From an uncultured Phascolarctobacterium sp. (GTDB lineage Bacteria > Bacillota > Negativicutes > Acidaminococcales > Acidaminococcaceae): 64,000 nucleotides of DNA. The position numbers were made by a program, and so were the translations under genes. Positions within the stretch are counted from its first letter, which is position 1; every line of letters begins with the position of its first letter. Below the pieces are notes generated by a model. The model searched no databases and was not told the origin of the DNA. It worked only from the letters and a program-made list of their open reading frames with translations. Of this stretch, positions 26,000-33,924 are shown piece by piece. The stretch spans positions 1 to 64,000 of the forward strand of contig NZ_CAADXO010000080.1 of the NCBI RefSeq assembly GCF_900753045.1, read 5' to 3'.

Positions 26000-27250
26000 T
26001 CAGCCAAAACTGCTCCTGTCAATAAGCTCTGCCCTCTCTGAATGAATCACCGCCGTATAATCCTGCGCATCAACTAGCTTGATAATTTCTTCTATCACCT
26101 TCTTAGACGCATGGCCACTAGTATGTAGCTGCACTGTAGGATATTGTGTACACAGCCTTGCTAAATCCTCTTTATAATATTCAGCTCCCTTATCCTTAAT
26201 ATAACCTTGCCACTGAGAGTATATTATTAACGGTTGTAATTCCTTATATTTTTCCCAAAGCTTCTTTACTGTAGCCACTGCCATCATTCCGCTCACGAAA
26301 ATAACTGCTCCATGTTCCTGCAGATGCCTATCTTGTATTTGGTAGGTGCTGTTATCATGCAGATAATCCTTATCTAGCAAAAGCGTATACATTTTATAAG
26401 GCTGCCACGGCTTCTCGCCCTGCTTGTGATATAAGCGATTGCAAAGCTCTTGCTTATATTTATAATAGCTTTTAATCTGCGCCAGCATATAGCCATTTAA
26501 CAATACATCTTTCCGCTTACATCTGGCCATGCGGTAAAAATTCTGTAAACGCGTAAAATTAGTAGATGCACATAGGCAAAAAATCAGCTTATGCTGCTGC
26601 ATCAATTTCCCAGCCTGCTGAGCCAGCTCCTCCTCGGTTAAATAGTTATCTTCCCGTGTAAGATTTGTTCCTTCTGTAATAAGCACATCCACAGGTTTTT
26701 TCAGAACATAGCATTTTAATAGCTTTTTCAGCTTATCTCCAATATAACCATGTGTCCGAAAATCACCCATATGTAAAATGCGCTTATCCGGCGTTTCGAT
26801 AAGATACATTATCGCCGCTGTTGCAGAATGATCAATCGTATAGGGCGTAACCTTAATATCCCCAACCTTGATTATATCCTGCGCCCAAATAATATGCGTG
26901 TGTGCTGCGTCCTGCAAAAGCTCCACCTGTTTACTATACTTGTTATCGTGTCTAGCCAAGGCTGCGTATGTATTAATAAGAACCTCCCTACACAAGCTGC
27001 TCATATAAAGCGGAATTTCTGGCAGCAGCTTCTCAAAGCAGCCAATGTGGTCACCATGATAATGGGTAAAGAACACTGCGTCATACTGTGCTTCACCAGA
27101 CGTCAAGCCAACAACCTCTACATCATCCTTATACCTGCTTCTTGGAAGATTTTTACCAAAATCAATACAAATTTTCGTTGTCTCTGTGCTAATTAAAGTT
27201 ACGCAGCCACCAATCTGTTCTGCATGTAGATATTCAATATTCGTAGCCAT
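26000..27250 (-). CDS. Metallo-beta-lactamase-fold protein, beta-CASP/RNase J-like
   Basis: A 416-residue hydrolase. The metal motif is HYHGDH (H63, H65, D67, H68), with H141 in DHSATAA and D163 in HMGDFRTHG. The region after residue 180 includes ITEGTNL and a C-terminal HTSGHAS plus IHSERAEL, which resemble motifs of beta-CASP nucleases (RNase J, CPSF73). A nucleic-acid substrate is therefore the first guess. It is the first gene of a two-gene unit with a PD-(D/E)XK-like protein, and its promoter region resembles that of the WYL regulator. AAGGAG is 7 nt before the ATG. Confidence 0.85.
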   Translation of the reverse strand: MATNIEYLHAEQIGGCVTLISTETTKICIDFGKNLPRSRYKDDVEVVGLTSGEAQYDAVFFTHYHGDHIGCFEKLLPEIPLYMSSLCREVLINTYAALARHDNKYSKQVELLQDAAHTHIIWAQDIIKVGDIKVTPYTIDHSATAAIMYLIETPDKRILHMGDFRTHGYIGDKLKKLLKCYVLKKPVDVLITEGTNLTREDNYLTEEELAQQAGKLMQQHKLIFCLCASTNFTRLQNFYRMARCKRKDVLLNGYMLAQIKSYYKYKQELCNRLYHKQGEKPWQPYKMYTLLLDKDYLHDNSTYQIQDRHLQEHGAVIFVSGMMAVATVKKLWEKYKELQPLIIYSQWQGYIKDKGAEYYKEDLARLCTQYPTVQLHTSGHASKKVIEEIIKLVDAQDYTAVIHSERAELIDRSSFG

Positions 27251-27274
27251 GATTACGCTCCTTTCGTTTACTTG

Positions 27275-27321
27275 CTTATATAATACTAAATGCGAGATAC
27301 TAAAAATGCCCCAGCAGTCTA
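27275..27321 (-). promoter_or_regulatory. Promoter/operator element of the beta-CASP gene, shared with the WYL gene
   Basis: On the minus strand this reads GAC-T-GC-T-GGGG-C-ATTTTT-A-GTAT-C-TC, then a 3-nt insertion and TTTAGTA-T-TATA. The same order of blocks precedes the WYL gene at 29644-29687. It lies 25-70 nt upstream of the start codon. Confidence 0.65.
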
Positions 27322-27334
27322 GAATTTTTACTAT

Positions 27335-27383
27335 AAAAAAAGACCGCCTAAAGTTAGATTTTTAGGTCTAACTTTAGACGGTC
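27335..27383 (-). terminator. Terminator of the WYL/PD-(D/E)XK unit
   Basis: A 17-bp nearly perfect stem (27342-27358 with 27367-27383) followed on the minus strand by seven T residues. It separates the two halves of the locus into different transcripts. Confidence 0.93.
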
Positions 27384-27394
27384 GTTTTAAAACG

Positions 27395-28465
27395 TCAAGG
27401 TTTCGATACACAACATACTTCAATACCAAGTTTATTAGGTTTAAGTTTAAGTTTATCAAGCTTATATTCTAAAAATTCATATTGAATCGCTTCAGACATA
27501 CCATTCTTATTCATTATTTCTTTTATTTTCGTTCTACTTAGCGCATCAAGACTTGCATGCCAACCTTTAATCTTAATCTTCCTATTACTATTACTATTAC
27601 TTAGCATTATTCCCTTCACTTGTTTTCCAGCAATTTTATTATAACTACGGTACGTTCCATCTTCAATCTCAACGCGCCCCTTGCCATGATCCAGACTGTT
27701 GCTAATAAATACATCATGTACATAATTGCTGTAGAAGAAAATCTCTGTAATTATACCCACCATAGGATTATTGATCTTTAATTCATAGACATTGATGGTA
27801 TCTCCATCTAATGCCCAAAAATCTACTGCAGATTTTCCAAATGTAAAAACTCCAGTTTTCTTTGATTTAGTAACATCAAATAAGCTTACAGGTAATTGTC
27901 GTCCTACTATAGCTCCTCTATCCAATTTTAAAATATCTCTTTGAGCTCTATATGAATCCCAAAATACGTACTCAATATAGCTCTCTAAATTATTCTTCAA
28001 GTCATCGAGATTATCGTTTGCTTCCTTGTCAGGTGCACTAGTTACGAATGTGTGGCTATCCAAATATGTTTTAAACTTATCCTTTAGGTTTTCTAATTTC
28101 TCACTAAGTTTAAACCAATCCTTATATTGTTCCCTAAATTTCAAAATTCTATATAAGAATCTTCCTAAATGTCCGGTTTCCGGTAGGTTACCATCGTAAT
28201 CAGCTTCCTTTATATCTTTTACATCTAGCACTATTTCTAATTTTGGCTCTTTTTTTTGCTCTTCCGTTTTGGCCTTTATAATCAAGCACCACGCTTCAAA
28301 ACAAGCTCTAGTATCTTGCATATTAATAGGATTAGAAAAACCAGCCGCTTCTTTTGTTAATGTCATTACCAATTTGGGTGACGTATAAGCTAATTCAATA
28401 GACTTTGGAAAATCCCTCAATGTTACTCCGATTGAGGTTAATATACTTCTTTGTGTAGGTTCCAT
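27395..28465 (-). CDS. PD-(D/E)XK nuclease-like protein of the WYL locus, copy 2
   Basis: A 356-residue paralogue of the protein at 24857-25954. The motif set is GRQLPVSL (188-195), D215 in VDFWALDGD and E228-L-K230 in INVYELK; the acidic residue before GRQLP in copy 1 is a glycine here (G184). Similarity runs over the whole length, including ACFEAWCLIIKAKT near residue 55 and FFYSNYVHDVFIS. GGAGGG precedes the ATG by 8 nt. It follows the WYL regulator by 95 nt and ends at a strong terminator. Function unknown; nuclease-like fold inferred. Confidence 0.8.
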   Translation of the reverse strand: MEPTQRSILTSIGVTLRDFPKSIELAYTSPKLVMTLTKEAAGFSNPINMQDTRACFEAWCLIIKAKTEEQKKEPKLEIVLDVKDIKEADYDGNLPETGHLGRFLYRILKFREQYKDWFKLSEKLENLKDKFKTYLDSHTFVTSAPDKEANDNLDDLKNNLESYIEYVFWDSYRAQRDILKLDRGAIVGRQLPVSLFDVTKSKKTGVFTFGKSAVDFWALDGDTINVYELKINNPMVGIITEIFFYSNYVHDVFISNSLDHGKGRVEIEDGTYRSYNKIAGKQVKGIMLSNSNSNRKIKIKGWHASLDALSRTKIKEIMNKNGMSEAIQYEFLEYKLDKLKLKPNKLGIEVCCVSKP

Positions 28466-28560
28466 TTTAAGCCCTCCTTGTTTTAGTTACATTTTATTTC
28501 TACATCATCAGCAAAAATCCTACTGTTATAATTACTGCCTTATTTGTATACATGTAAGCC

Positions 28561-29592
28561 TTATTTATACAATGCTAGCTGGCTTTCCAGATATTTTTTA
28601 TACGCTTCACGCACACACTCAGGGCCTGTAATAATCACATTACCGCCCATGCCTGCAACCCAGTTAAAAAATCCAACGTCAGCCTGCACCTGCACGCTAG
28701 TCGTAAAATATTCCTTGTCGTTTTTACAGTCATTAATATTCAGCAGATTACCAAACGTTCCCAATACATCCAGCCGTGTCCGCTGCTTGCAATGCAAATT
28801 TACCCTTTGCGTATCACCAAACCACATATTAATATGCTCGCGCAGATAATCACTAATGCCCTTGCCATCTGCCAACAATTTTTTATAAGTCTCATTGAGC
28901 TTGATATCTTTAGCTGCCAGCTCCGTTTCCTTTACATTAATCATACGGGAAACACGGTAATGGCTGAAATTTTTATATTCGCCCGTGCAGGCAATCACAT
29001 AATAATCATTTTTCGCAGGCACAAGATAATAGGGGCTAACATAATATATCATACCATCATTGCGCAAGTCCTCCTGCGCAGGCTTTGCCAGATGCTTATC
29101 ATTGTATTGAAAGCTAATCTGCTTACGTTCGCGGATAGCCTCTAATATCCTGTCAAAATTATACTTAGCCTGCTTTGTCGCCACATTCAGACTCTCGTCA
29201 CGGATAACAGCCTTTTTGAGCAGCTCTTTATCAGATTCCGTGCCCAAAGTCATAATTGCATCGCCAAGCTTACGCGCATCATCTGCTGCCAGAAAGCGCG
29301 CAGATGCAACGGCGTCCGCCAGCATTTTCAGCTGATAGCCTTCAAATGTTCTCTGCTTACCGTTCATATACTTGCCTTTATTATGGTTTGCGCAGCTCTC
29401 CAGCTCATAGCCACACTCATTAATACTTGCCCAGTCCCGTAAAATAGACTTACGGTCCGGAAGTTTATCGCAGGTTCCATCCTCTAGCAGCTTCTGTTGA
29501 ATCTCTGTCACATTCAAAGGATGTTCCTCGTCTGTATTCAGCATATATTCAAAAACGCGCAGCAAACGACATTTATTTGGATTCTTTTTCAT
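28561..29592 (-). CDS. WYL-domain transcriptional regulator
   Basis: A 343-residue protein with an N-terminal winged-helix-type region (RLLRVFEYML, then TEIQQKLLEDG and DRKSILRDWASI) and a WYL domain from about residue 130, with ISFQYND, YYVSPYYLVPAKNDYYVIA and the SHYRVSRM segment, then a C-terminal WCX-like part (FNWVAGMGGNVIITGP). WYL proteins regulate many phage-defence and stress loci by sensing nucleic-acid-like ligands. I start at the ATG at 29592, 8 nt after AAGGTGG. First gene of the accessory locus; it probably regulates itself and the beta-CASP unit. Confidence 0.9.
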   Translation of the reverse strand: MKKNPNKCRLLRVFEYMLNTDEEHPLNVTEIQQKLLEDGTCDKLPDRKSILRDWASINECGYELESCANHNKGKYMNGKQRTFEGYQLKMLADAVASARFLAADDARKLGDAIMTLGTESDKELLKKAVIRDESLNVATKQAKYNFDRILEAIRERKQISFQYNDKHLAKPAQEDLRNDGMIYYVSPYYLVPAKNDYYVIACTGEYKNFSHYRVSRMINVKETELAAKDIKLNETYKKLLADGKGISDYLREHINMWFGDTQRVNLHCKQRTRLDVLGTFGNLLNINDCKNDKEYFTTSVQVQADVGFFNWVAGMGGNVIITGPECVREAYKKYLESQLALYK

Positions 29593-29643
29593 GTAAGCCA
29601 CCACCTTCACCTTAAAATAATTTTCATAAGAAACCTTTCATGT

Positions 29644-29687
29644 CTACTATACTACTAAAGATATACCAAAAATACCCCTGCCGTCAA
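29644..29687 (-). promoter_or_regulatory. Promoter/operator element of the WYL gene
   Basis: Minus strand TTGACG, a 16-nt spacer with GGGGTATTTTTGG, then TATATC and TTTAGTAGTATAGTAG. The block order matches the element upstream of the beta-CASP gene (27275-27321), which suggests one regulator acts on both. Confidence 0.65.
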
Positions 29688-29788
29688 GCTATACAAATAT
29701 CTTGAAGGAGCTTTTAAATGGTGCTTCGTACTATAGTTCTTCCCATCATTGACAGTTATTAAGTATTTCTTAACAACTGAATCTTTCC

Positions 29789-29960
29789 TCATAACGTTGG
29801 TCCACTCGAAATATGCGACTGCGCCAAAATATCACTTTCAAATACGTAAAACATCTCGTTTTTAAATCTGCCAAAGAAAGTTTCCATAATACAGTTGTCA
29901 TAGCAGTTGCCTTTTCTGGACATTGATTGAATGTACATATAGCAGTGATATATTTTATCT
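29789..29960 (-). pseudogene. IS3-family transposase (OrfB) remnant
   Basis: The minus strand encodes QSMSRKGNCYDN and then IMETFFGRFKNEMF, the conserved C-terminal segment of the IS3-family integrase catalytic domain, followed by a stop after SSGPTL. The rest of the transposase and the ends of the element are missing. It lies between the WYL locus and the SLC13 region and is a scar of past mobile-element activity. Confidence 0.85.
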
Positions 29961-30168
29961 GCCGTACAAAATTAAAACTACCCTCCGCCATGCTCTGTCC
30001 AACATGACGAAGGGTAGTCTTTTCATTTATATCCTATATATACTGCCAATGTCCCCTAAGCAAATATATACAGAAAGAAGGAATTTGTAATTGTAAGCAT
30101 CTTTGAAGCTTTGTGCGTCAGGGCAGCTTCCGCCCCGTCTATAATAAATTGTTCTCTATCCAATTTGC

Positions 30169-30204
30169 GTCTGCAGACCGCTCCCAACCGGGAGCGTGGC
30201 AGAC
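30169..30204 (-). terminator. Hairpin downstream of the SLC13 permease gene
   Basis: Strong stem GTCTGC..CGCTCCC/GGGAGCG..GCAGAC about 40 nt after the permease stop codon. The T tract is poor. Apart from this hairpin I see nothing codable between 29961 and 30242. Confidence 0.6.
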
Positions 30205-30242
30205 ATTTTAAGAAAGGTGGTAAGACCTGAGTCTTTAGTTAA

Positions 30243-31520
30243 TTATGCTGCAGTCGGGAAGAACGGCCATACGATAGGAATAACGATGATTGCAACAATC
30301 ATGCTGACTGCTACCAAGCCGCCGCCGCATTTAACATAATCCATGAATTTGTACTTGCCGGGGCCAAGTACCAGAGTGTTCGGAGGAGTACCTACCGGAG
30401 AAGCGAATGCGCAGCTGGAAGCAATCAGGATTGCCATCAGTACAGCTTTCGGAGATGCACCCATTTGTGCGGACAGTGCGATGCCAACCGGGCACAGCAG
30501 GGCTTTAGAAGCGGTGTTGCTCATGAACTGAGTCAGGATAACTGCCAGGCCGAAGAGTACAGCAGTTACCAGGTACGGAGACGGGTTACCGCCCATCAGG
30601 CTTACGGTGAATTCAGCAATCAGCTTGCCAGCGCCGCTGGTGTTCATAGCTGTTGCAACAGGAATCATGCCTGCAAACAGGAAGATGGTAATCCAGTCGA
30701 TGGAGTTATAGGCTTGTTTTTCAGTGATGCAGCCTGTCAGTACGCACAGTACCGCTCCGACAACAGCAGCCAGTTCCAGAGGAACGACGCTGGTTGCCAT
30801 AGAACCGATAACGCCAACCATGATGATACCGCAGATCATCTGTTTTTTAGGAGTAGTGTTAGTAGCATCAATCTCCTGCTCTACATCTGCAACCTCTTCG
30901 GTTTTAGCTTCCGGCAGGATGTATTTGCCAAGGAACATCATGTAAACGATGCCGGCGATGGTAATAGGAATGCCGATGTAAGCATATTCAAAGAAGCCAA
31001 ATTGCAGCTCCGGCATGCCTGCTGCTTTCAGAGCAACGTTTGCCAGAATGTTCGGCGGGGTACCAATCAGAGTGCAGGTACCGCCTAGGCCGGCAGCGAA
31101 AGCCAACGGCATCAGCTGACGGGAAGCGGAAAGCTTTGCTTGTGCGCAGATACCCATAACTACAGGAATCAGGCAAGCAGTGGTACCGGTATTAGACAGG
31201 AACGCAGACATAACAGCTGCAATAACCATAAGACCAAACATCAGGCTGTTTTCATTGGTACCAAACAGCTTTACTACAGCGCCGCCAACCTTTTGAGCAA
31301 GGCCGGTGTAAAACATAGCAGCGCCAACGACGAACATACCGCCAAAAAGAACTACAGTAGAATCTGCCAGGCCAAGGAAGATTTGGTTCTCAGGAACCAG
31401 GCCCAATGCACTGCAGGCTATAGCAGCCAGAACCGCGGTCATTGCCAGCGGAATCATTTCGGTAACGAATAACAGTGCAACTACTGCTAACAAAATCAAG
31501 CATTTAATTGCTGGTGTCAT
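30243..31520 (-). CDS. SLC13/DASS family permease (probable dicarboxylate or anion transporter)
   Basis: A 425-residue membrane protein with two inverted halves, each with an SNT motif: FLSNTGTTACLIPV (about residue 109) and FMSNTASKALLCPV (about 335), which form the Na+/substrate site in this superfamily. GTCTLIGTPPNILANVAL and SPVGTPPNTLVLGPGKYKF are the matching TPPN-type loops. GGAGGG precedes the ATG. Given the succinate-fermenting setting, succinate or another dicarboxylate is a fair guess. It follows a 65-codon small protein by 16 nt and is probably controlled by the LysR protein at 32.6 kb. Confidence 0.9.
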   Translation of the reverse strand: MTPAIKCLILLAVVALLFVTEMIPLAMTAVLAAIACSALGLVPENQIFLGLADSTVVLFGGMFVVGAAMFYTGLAQKVGGAVVKLFGTNENSLMFGLMVIAAVMSAFLSNTGTTACLIPVVMGICAQAKLSASRQLMPLAFAAGLGGTCTLIGTPPNILANVALKAAGMPELQFGFFEYAYIGIPITIAGIVYMMFLGKYILPEAKTEEVADVEQEIDATNTTPKKQMICGIIMVGVIGSMATSVVPLELAAVVGAVLCVLTGCITEKQAYNSIDWITIFLFAGMIPVATAMNTSGAGKLIAEFTVSLMGGNPSPYLVTAVLFGLAVILTQFMSNTASKALLCPVGIALSAQMGASPKAVLMAILIASSCAFASPVGTPPNTLVLGPGKYKFMDYVKCGGGLVAVSMIVAIIVIPIVWPFFPTAA

Positions 31521-31536
31521 AAAAATTTCCCTCCAC

Positions 31537-31734
31537 TTATTTCTTCTTAAATAGGTTTACATATTGAAAAGTGTTTACAAAGAGCTTACCATCTTCGCCT
31601 CGATGCGGGAAGACTTTACCTTCCTTTTTCCTGTTCTCGATAGCTCGATAGTAAAATTTCTTGTCTACCTGTTTCAGGTACTCCCGAATCTTAGAATCTT
31701 CTTTTTCATCATTCATGATAAGTGCAATGTCCAA
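31537..31734 (-). CDS. Small basic protein with KVFPHxGExG motif, upstream of SLC13
   Basis: A 65-residue hydrophilic protein without membrane segment. Its first half (IREYLKQVDKKFYYRA) resembles the 25-residue peptide at 32089-32166 and its second half (GKVFPHRGEDGKLF) resembles the protein at 32175-32354. The TTG at 31734 is chosen because AAGGAG lies 10 nt upstream; the first ATG is at 31716. It shares a transcript with the SLC13 gene. I do not recognise the family. Confidence 0.7.
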   Translation of the reverse strand: MDIALIMNDEKEDSKIREYLKQVDKKFYYRAIENRKKEGKVFPHRGEDGKLFVNTFQYVNLFKKK

Positions 31735-31787
31735 AACTTATCAGCTCCTTTCTTGTTCCTTTTGGAGAGTGCCTTTCACTGTTAGAG

Positions 31788-31880
31788 ATTATACAACATA
31801 TTCCAAAATAATAAAAATACCTAGTTGGAATAGAAGTTATATGAATTAAGTATATTTCAGAAAGTAATTAAGTATATTTC
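31788..31880 (-). promoter_or_regulatory. Promoter region of the SLC13 unit with 22-bp-spaced direct repeats
   Basis: A -10 box TATAAT (31788-31793) has no good -35 box. Upstream lie two exact 15-bp direct repeats AATTAAGTATATTTC (31844-31858 and 31866-31880) exactly 22 bp, two helical turns, apart, as expected of an activator site. A TTCCAA...TTGGAA pair lies between. The nearby LysR protein is the obvious candidate. Confidence 0.6.
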
Positions 31881-32000
31881 GGAACTTATTTCTACTCGTT
31901 TTTATAGCAGGCAGTTTAATATTATACGCCAATTATCGCCGGAATAAAAATACCTATGTAGCATTATTCATATATCCGCCAGGAATATTTTAGGCAAACA

Positions 32001-32063
32001 AAAAGCCAGTCTGCCAACGACGTACAAGGAGGTAGGCTATAACGTCATCGCTCGCTGACTGGC
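32001..32063 (-). terminator. Terminator of the small-protein unit
   Basis: A long stem GCCAGTC/GACTGGC continued by ACGTC-type pairing around a large loop, followed on the minus strand by TTTTTGTTT. Confidence 0.75.
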
Positions 32064-32088
32064 GTATTAAAATGCTGCTGTTTAAAGC

Positions 32089-32166
32089 TTAAAGCAAAAT
32101 ATTCTTAAACCACTTACTATAGTATTCTCTGTCCAATTCTTTGAGATAGTTCAGTACAAAGCTCAT
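32089..32166 (-). CDS. 25-residue small protein, YLKELDREYY type
   Basis: MSFVLNYLKELDREYYSKWF plus five residues. It starts 8 nt after the stop of the 59-residue protein, so it is probably coupled to it. Its central part aligns with the first half of the small protein at 31537-31734 (YLKELDREYY against YLKQVDKKFYY), which is the main evidence that it is translated. The ribosome binding site is weak. Function unknown. Confidence 0.5.
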   Translation of the reverse strand: MSFVLNYLKELDREYYSKWFKNILL

Positions 32167-32174
32167 CTTTCTTC

Positions 32175-32354
32175 TTAACCTCTTTTTAATGCTTTCAGGG
32201 ATGCTTCACTCAGTTTGAAGCCCTGTACTCTTCTGGTGAAGGCAAAGCCATGTTCACCACAATGTGGGAATACTTTTGCTGCGCCGTTGCGTTGACGGCA
32301 CAGATGTGCGAATAAACCGGTTTCTTTTTCGACTGCCATTTTTGTTTCAGCCAT
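32175..32354 (-). CDS. 59-residue small protein with KVFPHxGExG motif
   Basis: A basic protein starting MAETKMAVEKE, with CRQRNGAAKVFPHCGEHG in the middle and FKLSEASLKALKRG at the end. The motif is shared with the small protein ahead of the SLC13 gene. AAAGGAG lies 9 nt before the ATG. A -10 box TATACT lies about 75 nt upstream without a good -35 box, and the unit is divergent from the LysR gene, which suggests LysR activation. Family unknown; the two cysteines and histidines could bind metal. Confidence 0.68.
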   Translation of the reverse strand: MAETKMAVEKETGLFAHLCRQRNGAAKVFPHCGEHGFAFTRRVQGFKLSEASLKALKRG

Positions 32355-32637
32355 GATTGTTCTCTCCTTTGCTTTGAATAAGTCAATTTGTCAATTTGCT
32401 CTGTATAAGGCCTCTGCTTTATACGCATTTAGTATAACAGATATTGCTTAATAAGAAAAATAGCTAATAGGAATTATAGATATGACGTTTTATTATTTCT
32501 TTTTCTCTTTTTTTACTTATTTTAATCGTTGAAATTATTTTAGCAATATGATAAACTAACTATATTATTCCCATATTTAGAATTCATTACTGTTTTTGTT
32601 TTAGATAAGGTTAGTATTAGTTGGAGGTCTGCAAAAC

Positions 32638-33570
32638 ATGGAATTAGACAATTACAGAAACTTTTTGGCCATTATTGAAGCCGGCAGCTTTACCGGTGCG
32701 GCTGATTACGTGCACATCGCTCAGCCGGCCCTCAGCAAGCAGCTGCGTGCCCTGGAAAACTATTTCGGCACCAAGCTGATAATTACCACCCGCGGCAGCC
32801 GTCAGATTCTCCTGACCGAGGCAGGACGCGTCCTCTACCAAAAAGCAAAGTATATGTGCGCTTTGGAGGATCTTGCCAAAAGCGAAATTGAAAACATCAT
32901 GGGCGGTGTTGTAGGTACGTTACGTTTCAGCATTGCCAACTCCCGCAGTGCTTTATTCATCAAATCCTCCCTCAAGGATTTCTGTGCTCTTTATCCTAAT
33001 ATCAAATGTGAGCTGTTCGAAGCAAGCATCAACGAGCAGACACAGCAAATGCTTAACGGTATTACCGAGCTGGGAATTTTGAGCGTACCTGTTGAGCATC
33101 AGGATAACTTTGAAGTTCTCTTCCGTCGCGATGAAGAGCTGACAGCCGTTTTTCATAAAAACTCTGTTTTTCTGGACGACAGCAAAAAGGTTGTCACCCT
33201 TAAGGAATTAGAGGATGTACCTTTGAGCATCAGCTCCGGCTGCTCCGAAATCTTCCTCAAGGCCTGTGCGCAGGCATCCATCGTTCCGCGTATCACCTGC
33301 ACCAGTACAACCCGCAGCACTACTTTGGAATGGACACGCGTCAAGGCAGCCGTTTCTATCGTGCCTGTAGAGCCCGGAGAGGACCTTGGTGAAGAGTTTA
33401 TCACCCGTCCTATATCCGACATCAAGGCTGACGTTTACAAGACCGTAGTAAAGGTTAAGGACAGACCGCTTTCCGTTGTTGCCCAGCATTTCCTCAAATT
33501 CTATTCCAAGACACGTAATTCACAGCAGGTATGCAATCTGGATGAAGTCCTGAAAAACTCCTCGCTATAA
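32638..33570 (+). CDS. LysR-family transcriptional regulator
   Basis: A 310-residue LysR protein. The N-terminal winged helix (NYRNFLAIIEAGSFTGAADYVHIAQPALSKQL, quoted in part) is complete, followed by the linker and a co-inducer domain with TLRFSIANS and ITELGILSVPV. It is divergent from the small-protein unit, the usual layout for autoregulated LysR control of the opposite gene. GGAGG lies 10 nt before the ATG. Possible ligands are dicarboxylates carried by the SLC13 permease. Confidence 0.93.
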   Translation: MELDNYRNFLAIIEAGSFTGAADYVHIAQPALSKQLRALENYFGTKLIITTRGSRQILLTEAGRVLYQKAKYMCALEDLAKSEIENIMGGVVGTLRFSIANSRSALFIKSSLKDFCALYPNIKCELFEASINEQTQQMLNGITELGILSVPVEHQDNFEVLFRRDEELTAVFHKNSVFLDDSKKVVTLKELEDVPLSISSGCSEIFLKACAQASIVPRITCTSTTRSTTLEWTRVKAAVSIVPVEPGEDLGEEFITRPISDIKADVYKTVVKVKDRPLSVVAQHFLKFYSKTRNSQQVCNLDEVLKNSSL

Positions 33571-33577
33571 AACAAAA

Positions 33578-33598
33578 ACCGCCTCACGGCGGTTTTTT
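33578..33598 (+). terminator. First terminator after the LysR gene
   Basis: Stem ACCGCC/GGCGGT with a short loop and T6, starting 8 nt after the stop codon. Confidence 0.9.
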
Positions 33599-33635
33599 GT
33601 TTTATCATACTATGCTTATGCTTTATCAAGGCAAT

Positions 33636-33666
33636 AAAAAAGCCGCCTTACCCGGCGGTTTTTTTA
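33636..33666. terminator. Second, bidirectional terminator
   Basis: Stem GCCGCC/GGCGGT with A6 on one side and T7 on the other. It works for the LysR transcript on the plus strand and for any read-through from the orphan riboswitch on the minus strand. Confidence 0.88.
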
Positions 33667-33826
33667 TTGTTGCATTGCCACACCCCTGTAACAAGCTACA
33701 CACGATAAAATTGGAGGAGAAGGAGAATTTGAAAAATCTTTACGTAACAGAACAGCAAATTGTCCGATTTGCTTCGTTTGTTCTAATGTTAGGGAAATCA
33801 ATATTTCGACCCACATTTGATAGTTG

Positions 33827-33857
33827 AAAAAAACCGTCTTTGCAAGCAAAGACGGTT
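33827..33857 (-). terminator. Terminator of the orphan cobalamin riboswitch
   Basis: Perfect 12-bp stem AACCGTCTTTGC/GCAAAGACGGTT with a 2-nt loop, followed on the minus strand by seven T residues. It lies about 70 nt after the aptamer. Confidence 0.9.
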
Positions 33858-33924
33858 AATGCGCACAATTAAGATAGCTGCCACTCTCACATAAACAGTA
33901 CCTCATCTGTTAACATCTTCTCCT

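Noticed and set aside
29789..29960. Active IS3 insertion sequence
   Set aside because: Only the C-terminal end of the integrase is left; no orfA, no terminal inverted repeats and no target duplication are visible.
33664..33849. Minus-strand 61-codon frame after the orphan riboswitch
   Set aside because: It begins inside the terminator stem with a TTG and no ribosome binding site, and internal starts also lack one. I treat the region as non-coding unless translation is shown.
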